This document shows, in pieces, positions 26,735 through 34,817 of a stretch of 64,000 bases of DNA (position 1 is the stretch's first letter; every line of letters starts with the position of its first letter). Made by a program: the position numbers and the translations under genes. Source of the stretch: Candidatus Tokpelaia hoelldoblerii (GTDB taxonomy: Bacteria; Pseudomonadota; Alphaproteobacteria; Rhizobiales; Rhizobiaceae); contig CP017315.1 of NCBI GenBank assembly GCA_002005325.1, forward strand, positions 806,001 through 870,000, written 5' to 3'. Under the pieces are notes generated by a model. The model did no database searches. It worked only from the letters and a program-made list of their open reading frames with translations, and was not told where the DNA came from.

Positions 26735-27649
26735 TTAATCCAGGGCTTCCTCATCCATGATATTTTCTGCGGAAGCAGCGATGGCCAGATTCTGATTCTT
26801 GCCGGAATGAAGGGAAAAATCCCGCTGATAGGTTTGATTTTTGTAGCGGGCAAGAGCGACATAATTGCCTTCGGATAAAACCACACTGGTATTTGTACCG
26901 GTGGTTTCATGGACGATATCACCGGAATCATTCAAAATGGCCCAGTTTATATCCGCTATTTCTGTCCGGTCTGCCGGATTTACCAGCTTGAGATTAACCC
27001 GTGCGGCATGAAGCTGTACATTGATTTCAGTGAGTTTTCCCGCTTCAATCCTGATTGTGGAGCGCACAGTCGCATTGGCGGCGCCATATTGGCAAACCAC
27101 ATGGTAGGTGCCGCTGTTCAGCCGTAAAATCGTATTGGCTTTTGCGTCACTCATAATCGGTCTCTCGCTGCTGTCCGCATAGACAGAAAAATGCAGCTGA
27201 TTTGTATCCAGCGTACCGTTTGTCAGTGAGGCAGCCAGTTTAAGACCGCCGGCATTGAGGACAATGCGTTCTTCAACATTTTCATTGGCTGCAAGCGTGA
27301 GGGGTTTGACAATGCCGGTTCTGCCATAGGCGACATGAAGGATATAATCCCCGGGCGGCAGTTTGAAGCGGGCTTTCCCTCCCTGTGCGCTCTCTACCAG
27401 AGAAAGCCTGTCCTTGCCGGTTGCCGGTGATTCGGTGTTTTTTTTGAAGATCCGCCATGCCAGGCCGGTGGTGATTGTAGCGCTGTTTTCCGTCAGCGTG
27501 GCGGAAAGACTGAGAACTGCCTTGTTATCATTCACCGGCCAGTCAGGAGCCGCTGCCATCTGGGCTATGGCCATTGTATTCAGCGCAAAGAACGCCGCAA
27601 CATAAACCAGCAGCCGGTGTATAAAAAAAACTTTGTTATACTGTATCAT
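26735..27649 (-). CDS. Secreted protein with repeated beta-sandwich-like segments, unknown function
   Basis: From the ATG at 27649 the protein has 304 aa with a signal peptide (MIQYNKVFFIHRLLVYVAAF ... IAQ). Three similar segments are visible: LPPGDYILHVAYGRTG, LNSGTYHVVCQYGAANATV and LSEGNYVALARYKNQTY, each a G-x-Y strand followed by a hydrophobic strand, resembling small Ig-like or carboxypeptidase-regulatory folds. No catalytic motif is seen. An upstream extension to 27736 is open but overlaps erpA, which is 25 bases away on the same strand, so both are probably co-transcribed. I do not know a function. Confidence 0.75.
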   Translation of the reverse strand: MIQYNKVFFIHRLLVYVAAFFALNTMAIAQMAAAPDWPVNDNKAVLSLSATLTENSATITTGLAWRIFKKNTESPATGKDRLSLVESAQGGKARFKLPPGDYILHVAYGRTGIVKPLTLAANENVEERIVLNAGGLKLAASLTNGTLDTNQLHFSVYADSSERPIMSDAKANTILRLNSGTYHVVCQYGAANATVRSTIRIEAGKLTEINVQLHAARVNLKLVNPADRTEIADINWAILNDSGDIVHETTGTNTSVVLSEGNYVALARYKNQTYQRDFSLHSGKNQNLAIAASAENIMDEEALD

Positions 27650-27674
27650 CAAAACCCGATCGAACACATTGCAA

Positions 27675-27998
27675 TTATATCGAAAAACTGGTGCCGCATC
27701 CGCAGGAGGAGGAAGCATTCGGGTTGTTGATTTCAAAGGCCTGTCCCATCAGGTTGTCGACAAAATTGATTTCTGCCCCATCCATAAAGGGCAGGGAGGT
27801 TGAATCAATCAAAACCCGTGCGCCGTTTTTCTCAATAACCAGATCGTCAGCGTTTTGCTCTGCCACCAGCTCATATTTATAGGAAAAGCCCGAACAGCCG
27901 CCGCCTTCAACCGATATGCGCAAAGCGTGCATATCGGCTTTTTCCGCCAGAATTGTGGCAATGCGGCTTGCGGCAGCATCTGTCAGGGTTACGCTCAT
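27675..27998 (-). CDS. erpA: Iron-sulfur cluster insertion protein ErpA
   Basis: A-type carrier that hands Fe-S clusters to target proteins. The 107-aa protein has the three cluster cysteines in GGGCSGFSY and SSSCGCGTSF. The ATG at 27998 is preferred over a TTG two codons upstream. The position divergent from dgt is the usual one in Rhizobiales. A second A-type carrier gene lies at 60873. Confidence 0.93.
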   Translation of the reverse strand: MSVTLTDAAASRIATILAEKADMHALRISVEGGGCSGFSYKYELVAEQNADDLVIEKNGARVLIDSTSLPFMDGAEINFVDNLMGQAFEINNPNASSSCGCGTSFSI

Positions 27999-28097
27999 AA
28001 TCAATAAATCCTTGCAATAGGGGGATCAAGACCGGTAGAACAGGATAAGATTGCCGGGCTGCGATGTCAAATGATTGTAACGGTGAGGTTAAGCATA

Positions 28098-29300
28098 ATG
28101 CAATTGGAAAATATCGGATATGGCTATATGCCGCGCGCTGTTTATGCCACGGATCCGGGCAGAAGCCGCGGCCGTCTGGTGCCGGAGACAGAAAGCTTGA
28201 CACGCACACCTTTCCAGCGTGATCGCGACAGAATCATCCATTCCAATGCTTTTCGCCGCCTGAAACACAAGACACAGGTGTTTGTCGCCCATGAAGGCGA
28301 CCATTATCGCACACGTCTTACCCATACGATTGAAGTGGCGCAGATTGCCCGCGCCTTGGCACGCGCCCTGCGGCTGGACGAGGATCTGGCCGAGGCTGTC
28401 GCGCTGGTGCATGATTTCGGCCATACGCCCTTTGGCCATGCCGGGGAAGACGGGCTGAACAGGGTGATGGCTGATTATGGCGGTTTTGACCATAATGCCC
28501 AGACTTTGCGCATTGTGACAGCGCTGGAACACCGTTATGCCCGGTTTAGCGGTCTGAATTTGAGTTGGGAAACGCTGGAAGGGCTGGCCAAGCACAATGG
28601 TCCGCTGAGCGGGCGCCATGCGCCGGGTAAAACAGTGCCTGAAGCGGTAGCGGATTATTGCCGCCAGTTTGACCTTGCGATTGAAACATTTGCCGGACCT
28701 GAAGCGCAATGCGCTGCTATTGCCGATGATATTGCCTATAATGCCCATGATATTGATGATGGTCTGCGCGCCGGTCTGATCACGCTGTGCCAGCTTGAAG
28801 ATGTCGGGTTGACAGCGGGGTTGATTGCACGGATACGCGCTGCATGGCCCGGCCTTGACACAGCGCGCTGCGGTTATGAGCTTGTCCGCCACCAGATTAC
28901 TGTGATGATAGAGGATGTTATCCGTGAGGCACAAATGCGCCTTGCCATGCTTGCCCCGCAAAGTGTTGCGGATATTTATGCGGCGGACCGTGCGCTCGTC
29001 AGTTTTTCGGCGCCGATGAGCGGCCAGGAAAAAGAATTGAAGGCGTTTTTATACAAAAACCTGTATTATCATGAAAAAGTGCAGGAACACCGGCAATCGG
29101 GAGAGAGAATTGTTGAAGAGCTTTTTGGCGCCTATATGAATGATACAGCGCAAATGCCGGAAGAATGGCAGAAGAATGTTTCAGCACTCACACCGAAAGC
29201 CCATGCCCGCCATGTGGCGGATTTTCTGTCAGGTATGACGGATCACTACGCTATCCGCGAATATCAGCGTTTGTTTGACTGCAAGGCAGATTTATTCTAA
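28098..29300 (+). CDS. dgt: Deoxyguanosinetriphosphate triphosphohydrolase-like protein
   Basis: HD-domain enzyme that hydrolyses dNTPs to nucleoside and triphosphate. The 400-aa protein shows RRLKHKTQVF, the metal ligands in RTRLTHTIEVAQ and ALVHDFGHTPFGHAGE and the later ADDIAYNAHDIDDG. The start at 28098 has GAGG ten bases upstream; an ATG at 28071 in frame is less likely. argS follows after 33 bases, as in related genomes. Confidence 0.93.
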   Translation: MQLENIGYGYMPRAVYATDPGRSRGRLVPETESLTRTPFQRDRDRIIHSNAFRRLKHKTQVFVAHEGDHYRTRLTHTIEVAQIARALARALRLDEDLAEAVALVHDFGHTPFGHAGEDGLNRVMADYGGFDHNAQTLRIVTALEHRYARFSGLNLSWETLEGLAKHNGPLSGRHAPGKTVPEAVADYCRQFDLAIETFAGPEAQCAAIADDIAYNAHDIDDGLRAGLITLCQLEDVGLTAGLIARIRAAWPGLDTARCGYELVRHQITVMIEDVIREAQMRLAMLAPQSVADIYAADRALVSFSAPMSGQEKELKAFLYKNLYYHEKVQEHRQSGERIVEELFGAYMNDTAQMPEEWQKNVSALTPKAHARHVADFLSGMTDHYAIREYQRLFDCKADLF

Positions 29301-29333
29301 TACCCTGTCAGGCACATTTCTATGGAAACCAGC

Positions 29334-31091
29334 ATGAATATCTTCACCGAGTTTGAAAACCGTATTAAAACATTGCTGCAGGCTTCAGATATGAAAAGCA
29401 GCGATGGCAGCGGGCTTGATTTGTCGCGCGTTTCGGTTGAAGCGCCGCGCGATCCCTCACACGGGGATCTGGCCACCAATGCGGCGATGGTGCTGTCAAA
29501 GGCGGTTGGAGAGAATCCGCGCAATCTTGCTGAACGGATTTGCACATTGCTGCGCGGGGACAAGGATATTGTGGCGATTGATGTTGCCGGGCCCGGTTTT
29601 ATCAATCTGCGCCTGACGGATGCCTTCTGGCAGGCCCGCCTTGCCGCCATGCTGCAGGCGGGGGTGGATTATGGCCGGGTGCAGATCGGCAAGGGCGCAA
29701 AAATCAATGTTGAATATGTATCGGCCAATCCCACCGGTCCGCTGCATGTCGGACATTGCCGTGGCGCGGTGGTTGGTGATGTGCTGGCCAATCTTTTGCA
29801 GTTTGCCGGTTATGATGTCACCAAGGAATATTATGTCAATGATGCCGGCGGGCAGATTGATGTGCTTGCCCGTTCCGTCATGCTGCGCTACCGTGAAGCG
29901 CTGGGGGAAATGATCGGCGAAATTCCCGAAGGGCTTTACCCGGGCGATTATCTTGTGCCGCTGGGCAAGGCGCTGGTTGACGAGTTTGGTGACAAGCTGC
30001 TTGCCATGGAGGAGGGCAAGGCGCTGCAACTGGTGCGGGAACGCGCGATTGACGCGATGATGAAGCTTATCCGAGACGATCTTGCAACCCTGAATATCCA
30101 TCACGATCTGTTTTTTTCCGAACGTACCCTGCATGCTGATGATGCGAAGGCTATCCGCAGCGCGATCAATGATCTGACCATGCGCGGCTTTATTTATAAA
30201 GGCAAGCTGCCGCCGCCCAAGGGCAAGCCGGCTGAAGACTGGGAAGACCGCGAGCAGACCCTGTTGCGCTCCACGCAGGCGGGCGATGATATGGACAGGC
30301 CGCTGATGAAATCGGACGGTTCTTACACCTATTTTGCCGCTGATGTGGCTTATTTTAAAAACAAGTATGACCGCGGCTTTGGCGAAATGGTTTATGTTCT
30401 GGGCGCTGATCACGGCGGCTATGTCAAACGCCTTGAGGCCGTGGCAAAAGCGGTGTCGGGCGGCAAGGCGCATCTTGGTGTGCTGATCTGCCAGCTGGTC
30501 AAGCTTTACCGCGATGGCGAGCCGGTGCGCATGAGCAAGCGGGCGGGCAATTTTGTCACCTTGCGCGATGTGGTGGAAGAGGTCGGGCGTGATCCTGTGC
30601 GCTTTATGATGCTTTACCGCAAATCCGATGCGCCGCTGGATTTTGACTTTGCCAGGGTGACGGAGCAATCCAGGGATAATCCGGTCTTTTATGTGCAATA
30701 TGCCAGCGCGCGCTGCCATTCGGTCTTCCGTCAGGCGCGTGAACAGATGCAGATCGATGTGGAAAAACGTGCCGGCTTGTCAGCGCATATTGAACATTTG
30801 CGCCATGAAAGTGAACTGGGGCTGGTGCGCAAGCTGGCGGAATATCCGCGCCTGGTTGAGCAGGCGGCACGCCATCAGGAGCCGCACCGGCTGGCGTTTT
30901 ATCTTTATGATCTGGCAAGCAGCCTGCATGCCCACTGGAACAAAGGCAATGAAGATGCCGCTTTGCGCATTGTCCAGACGGATGATGTTGCAGGAACCAT
31001 GGCAAGGCTGGCGCTGGTGCTGATGGTGGCGGACGTTTTGAAAAGCGGGCTGACAGTGATGGGGGTTGATGCCCCGACAGAAATGCGCTGA
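29334..31091 (+). CDS. argS: Arginyl-tRNA synthetase
   Basis: Class I synthetase that charges tRNA-Arg, including the CCG tRNA in this window. The N-terminal additional domain is followed by VEYVSANPTGPLHVGHCRGA (HIGH-like HVGH) and a YVNDAGGQIDVL segment; the KMSKS-like loop is VRMSKRAGNFVT. Length is 585 aa. Two in-frame ATGs (29322, 29334) compete; 29334 has GGAAA at proper spacing. It is followed by a SPOR-domain gene. Confidence 0.96.
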   Translation: MNIFTEFENRIKTLLQASDMKSSDGSGLDLSRVSVEAPRDPSHGDLATNAAMVLSKAVGENPRNLAERICTLLRGDKDIVAIDVAGPGFINLRLTDAFWQARLAAMLQAGVDYGRVQIGKGAKINVEYVSANPTGPLHVGHCRGAVVGDVLANLLQFAGYDVTKEYYVNDAGGQIDVLARSVMLRYREALGEMIGEIPEGLYPGDYLVPLGKALVDEFGDKLLAMEEGKALQLVRERAIDAMMKLIRDDLATLNIHHDLFFSERTLHADDAKAIRSAINDLTMRGFIYKGKLPPPKGKPAEDWEDREQTLLRSTQAGDDMDRPLMKSDGSYTYFAADVAYFKNKYDRGFGEMVYVLGADHGGYVKRLEAVAKAVSGGKAHLGVLICQLVKLYRDGEPVRMSKRAGNFVTLRDVVEEVGRDPVRFMMLYRKSDAPLDFDFARVTEQSRDNPVFYVQYASARCHSVFRQAREQMQIDVEKRAGLSAHIEHLRHESELGLVRKLAEYPRLVEQAARHQEPHRLAFYLYDLASSLHAHWNKGNEDAALRIVQTDDVAGTMARLALVLMVADVLKSGLTVMGVDAPTEMR

Positions 31092-31335
31092 GATGTCTGA
31101 TCAGTCATAATGGCACAAAACAGTTCCGGTGTTGTTTGCTGAAGCATTTTTTGCTGTTTTATTTGAATATTGTGTGCTTTTGTGTGGAAAGTTGCTTAAT
31201 CTCAAGAAAAAAGTTATTTTCCTGTGTATTGTATCAAGGTTGAATGAGAAAATTGCAAGGTGAATGGTTTTGCTATATCTGGACACAGCATTATACCCGC
31301 TTTAAGGATGGTGTGCAGATCGGTTAGGAAACAAG

Positions 31336-33906
31336 ATGACAGATATTGAGCGCAATTCCAATAAAGACGGCAACAACGGGTCAAGGAAATATGATCCGTT
31401 GCTTGAGCTGACCCGGCTGTTCAGCGGTGAGAGCGCCGAACAGGAAATGTATCAGTCGGGTGAATATCCTGTTCTGGAAGATGACCTTTCAGCCTATCCG
31501 TCATTGCCGGAAGAAAAACCTGCCGGATACAGACAGGTTTTCGGGCCGGAAAATACCGCCAGCCCATATGATGCAGATGCGCCTTTTGCCGGGCTTGAAA
31601 ATATTTCTCCGCCATTTGAGGGCGGGGCTGGCGATTTTCCGATTGACATCACTGATTTTCCGGATGATTTCCGTGAAGCCGCGTCTGAAAACAAGGCTGA
31701 TGACAATATGCCGGCAGCGGCCACGACAGATATAACCGGTGACATTTTGGCACAGGATCAGCCACAGGAAATGCCTGCGCCGAAAATGCAGGCCGATAAC
31801 AGTGCGACGTTCTGGTTGCAGGAAGTGCATCAGGCTTTTGAGGCTGAAAGTTTGCCTGAACCGGCAGTTCCGGTCTCATTGCCTGATTCTGACCCGTCAT
31901 TGATGGTGCGGGAATGGCCGCGGTTTGAAGGACAGAATAAGACTGATACTTATCCGGTTGAAGCAGAGAGCTATTTTGATGAGAATTTGCCGGAAGATAC
32001 GGTCTCTCCGGCTGAAAAGCAGCATGAAGAGGAAGAAGAGCCGTTTGTTGCTGCTTATGAGATGGAAGAAGCGGTATTAAAGGAACCTGTAATGGGGGAT
32101 GATGAAGCTTTGGATGGTTCTGCCATACAGCCGGTTTCCTTTGAGCCTTTGCAGGAGGAAGTATTCCCGGAACAGTCTGTCCGGGCGGAAGCTGTTCCTG
32201 TGGTTGTGCCTGATTATGAGGAAAACGCCGGTTATGGCATGGAAGCGGCTTATACACCCGATGAGTCTGCTGCTGTTACAGAAACGGAATTAAGCGAAGC
32301 GGAACAGGAGTTTGTTGATGTTTTGAACACGCTTGATATGCGTGTTGCTGTCGATGACAGGGAAAATCCTGTTGCTGCTGAAGAGATGCTGCATGAGCCG
32401 GAAGTCAATACGATCGGCATTGAAAGTGACAGCATTGCTGATATTGATAATTTTGACCTGCCTGTGCCCGTTTATAATGATGATGAGGCAAAAGCGCGTG
32501 AACACGCTGTGCTTGAGCAGGAATTTGCCGATATTTTTGACCGGCGTTTTCAGCAAATGACAGAGCAGGCTGCTGAGACAGAGCAGCCTTTACAGGATGA
32601 GGCGGAACTTTTTGCGACGCAAATGCCGTGGGACGAGCCAGTGGCGGAACCTGTCCGGGAGGAAGAAAATGTTGACAGGAATGCTTCTGGCTATGACTGG
32701 CTCACGGCGCCTGCGGCAGCTGATGGTCATATGCAGACGTATGACAGGAAATATTCCAGCGGAAAACGCCGGTTCAGCTATGGCCTTGGGGCATTACTTG
32801 TGCTGGCCGGTGCGGGAGCCGGAGCTTATTTCTATGCGCCCGACCTGTTCGGGGGCAATAGTGTACCGGTTATCATTCAGGCGGAGGACGGGGATGTCCG
32901 GGTTCTGCCGGATCATGACAGCCATGCGAACACGGCGACATCGGCTGTTTATGACAATGGGGGCAAGGCGCAGAATCCGCCGCAGCAGGAACAGCTGATC
33001 AATAGCACAGAAAATCCGATGGATATGCCGGTGGGCACAGCGGCAGGCGATGAGGCCGGAGGCGCAGAAACAACGGATGAGGGCGGAAACGTCAACTCGC
33101 CGGCAGGAGAAAGTTCGGCGGTGCCGCCCGCTCGTCATGGGGCAGGAGAAACGGCTTATGGTGATCAGCCGCCGCAGTCGACAGAAAGCGGGCTTGACGG
33201 TCTTTCCATTGAAAGTCTGGTGAATGAGGCTGTGGCGAAAAGCCTGCCGGTTTATATTGTGCCGACTGTCGGTGTACAACCCGGGCAGGAGAAAATACCA
33301 GGCATGCCGGCTGGTGAAAAGGCGGCAGTTCGTATTGCCGGACAAGCACAGGACGGGTGGACGGAAACCGGTAAAACAGCAGTAGCACAGACACAGACAG
33401 ATGTTCCAGCGGGGCAGAGTGGTAAAGTTGCCGTGACAGCTGTGAAACCGGCTGACGCGCAGACTGTTACATCCGGGATACAGGATACAGGGCAGGCCGC
33501 GGGCCATACAGCGGCTGCGGGCAGCCAGGTTGCGACCGGCCCCCGTATTATTATTCCGCCTGTGCCGGATGTAAGGCCGGAAACACCATCTGCACCTGTG
33601 CAGAATACGCCATCCCGTGCAGCGCAAACGGAACAGGCGGCAAGGACGGTTGCCCACGCTTCCGGCTTTTATGTGCAGATTGCCTCACAACCATCACAGG
33701 CGGCGGCGCAAACCTCGGCAGCAACTGCCAAAAGGCAGTTCGCTTCAGTTCTGGGCAATAGCGACCTTGTTATTGTCAATGCGGACATTCCCGGAAAGGG
33801 AACTTATTATCGCGTTCGTATTCCGGTCAGCGACCGTGTGGCAGCAAGTGAATTATGCGGCCGGTATCAGGCGGCCGGCGGCAGCTGTTTTGTTGTTAAA
33901 GAATAG
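31336..33906 (+). CDS. Large acidic membrane protein with C-terminal SPOR domain
   Basis: 856 aa. Residues 1-475 are cytoplasmic, very rich in Glu, Asp and Pro and without a fold I recognise. A single membrane helix lies at about 480-505 (FSYGLGALLVLAGAGAGAYF). The periplasmic part is low in complexity until the SPOR domain at about 775-856 (SGFYVQIASQPSQAAAQTSA ... YYRVRIPVSD), which binds denuded peptidoglycan at the septum. The argS-SPOR order is conserved in Rhizobiales, where nagZ and scpAB usually come next, but here they do not. A terminator follows. Likely a cell division protein, by domain. Confidence 0.88.
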   Translation: MTDIERNSNKDGNNGSRKYDPLLELTRLFSGESAEQEMYQSGEYPVLEDDLSAYPSLPEEKPAGYRQVFGPENTASPYDADAPFAGLENISPPFEGGAGDFPIDITDFPDDFREAASENKADDNMPAAATTDITGDILAQDQPQEMPAPKMQADNSATFWLQEVHQAFEAESLPEPAVPVSLPDSDPSLMVREWPRFEGQNKTDTYPVEAESYFDENLPEDTVSPAEKQHEEEEEPFVAAYEMEEAVLKEPVMGDDEALDGSAIQPVSFEPLQEEVFPEQSVRAEAVPVVVPDYEENAGYGMEAAYTPDESAAVTETELSEAEQEFVDVLNTLDMRVAVDDRENPVAAEEMLHEPEVNTIGIESDSIADIDNFDLPVPVYNDDEAKAREHAVLEQEFADIFDRRFQQMTEQAAETEQPLQDEAELFATQMPWDEPVAEPVREEENVDRNASGYDWLTAPAAADGHMQTYDRKYSSGKRRFSYGLGALLVLAGAGAGAYFYAPDLFGGNSVPVIIQAEDGDVRVLPDHDSHANTATSAVYDNGGKAQNPPQQEQLINSTENPMDMPVGTAAGDEAGGAETTDEGGNVNSPAGESSAVPPARHGAGETAYGDQPPQSTESGLDGLSIESLVNEAVAKSLPVYIVPTVGVQPGQEKIPGMPAGEKAAVRIAGQAQDGWTETGKTAVAQTQTDVPAGQSGKVAVTAVKPADAQTVTSGIQDTGQAAGHTAAAGSQVATGPRIIIPPVPDVRPETPSAPVQNTPSRAAQTEQAARTVAHASGFYVQIASQPSQAAAQTSAATAKRQFASVLGNSDLVIVNADIPGKGTYYRVRIPVSDRVAASELCGRYQAAGGSCFVVKE

Positions 33907-33937
33907 CGGGCAGCTTACAGGTTTTGCAAGGGAAGGG

Positions 33938-33967
33938 AGTATCAGGCTTTTTGCCTGATACTTTTTT
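33938..33967 (+). terminator. Terminator after the SPOR-domain gene
   Basis: AGTATCAGGC (33938-33947), loop TTTTT, GCCTGATACT (33953-33962), followed by a T-run: a textbook intrinsic terminator. Confidence 0.92.
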
Positions 33968-34147
33968 ATAAGGATACTGTTATGAGAGTGGCTAATGGCT
34001 GCTAATCTTAATCCTGCCTTAAGCGTTAATGTCACAATGATAGAAAAGAATAAACCTAATTTAGGTACCAATTTTATTGGTAACAGATAGCGCTTTCCTT
34101 ACGAATATTTTTGTGCTTTGCTCAGCAAAGGATAGAGGAGTAGAATC

Positions 34148-34645
34148 ATGAAAAAAGTGCTTTTAGCTATTGGCATGTTGGCCGTGTCAATAAACAATGC
34201 TGTTGCCGGCTTTAATAATTGGGATTATGAAATGGAAAATAATCCTTTTTCTGGTGGTATTAAAATTTATTCTATCAATATGACAAGCATACGGTCAGGT
34301 GTTGCGATACTGTGTGACAGTTCAGAAAAGGCTATTAAAATTCGTTCTATCCCCGGATTTGTTTATGATAGCAGCCTGGATTATGTTACACCTGAAATAA
34401 AAATTGCCATAGATGGAGATATTATTTTAATCGGCTTAGAAGGGCGTACTGGTTCTGTTGGTGATAATTTAGCTATGTCTGAAGCTAAACTTGAAGGGGA
34501 TGATGCCCGTATATTTCTTACAGCTTTTAAGAAAGCTGCCCGACAGGTAGCAATTGAAAATGGGATTAGTACTGGTCCTATCCTTTTGACTGCGCGAGGC
34601 TCAACGAAAACTGGCCAAGCTTTAGAAAAATGCCTGTCAAATTAA
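34148..34645 (+). CDS. AT-rich secreted protein, unknown function
   Basis: 165 aa with a clear signal peptide (MKKVLLAIGMLAVSINNAVA). The mature part is small and beta-rich, with MTSIRSGVAILCDSSEKAIK, IKIAIDGDIILIGLEG and a C-terminal LLTARGSTKTGQALEKCLSN; the two cysteines could form a disulfide. Base use is AT-rich compared with argS and the kinase on either side. GAGGAG precedes the ATG and a 6-bp hairpin (34116-34130) sits just before it. It occupies the place where nagZ-scpAB would be expected, so it was probably acquired or moved. Function not recognised. Confidence 0.8.
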   Translation: MKKVLLAIGMLAVSINNAVAGFNNWDYEMENNPFSGGIKIYSINMTSIRSGVAILCDSSEKAIKIRSIPGFVYDSSLDYVTPEIKIAIDGDIILIGLEGRTGSVGDNLAMSEAKLEGDDARIFLTAFKKAARQVAIENGISTGPILLTARGSTKTGQALEKCLSN

Positions 34646-34817
34646 GGACTGGCGGGCAATGATAAACAAGATATTTTTAGCTACAGTTTTATAGTTTGTC
34701 TGTATCAGTGGTGTCTTTGCGCAAGGTTTTGATAGTTGATTTTTATTTCCAGCAAATTCAGAAAAACTACTTACGCACTTTTTTGATTGATTTCTTATTT
34801 TTAAACGGCAGAGCTTA

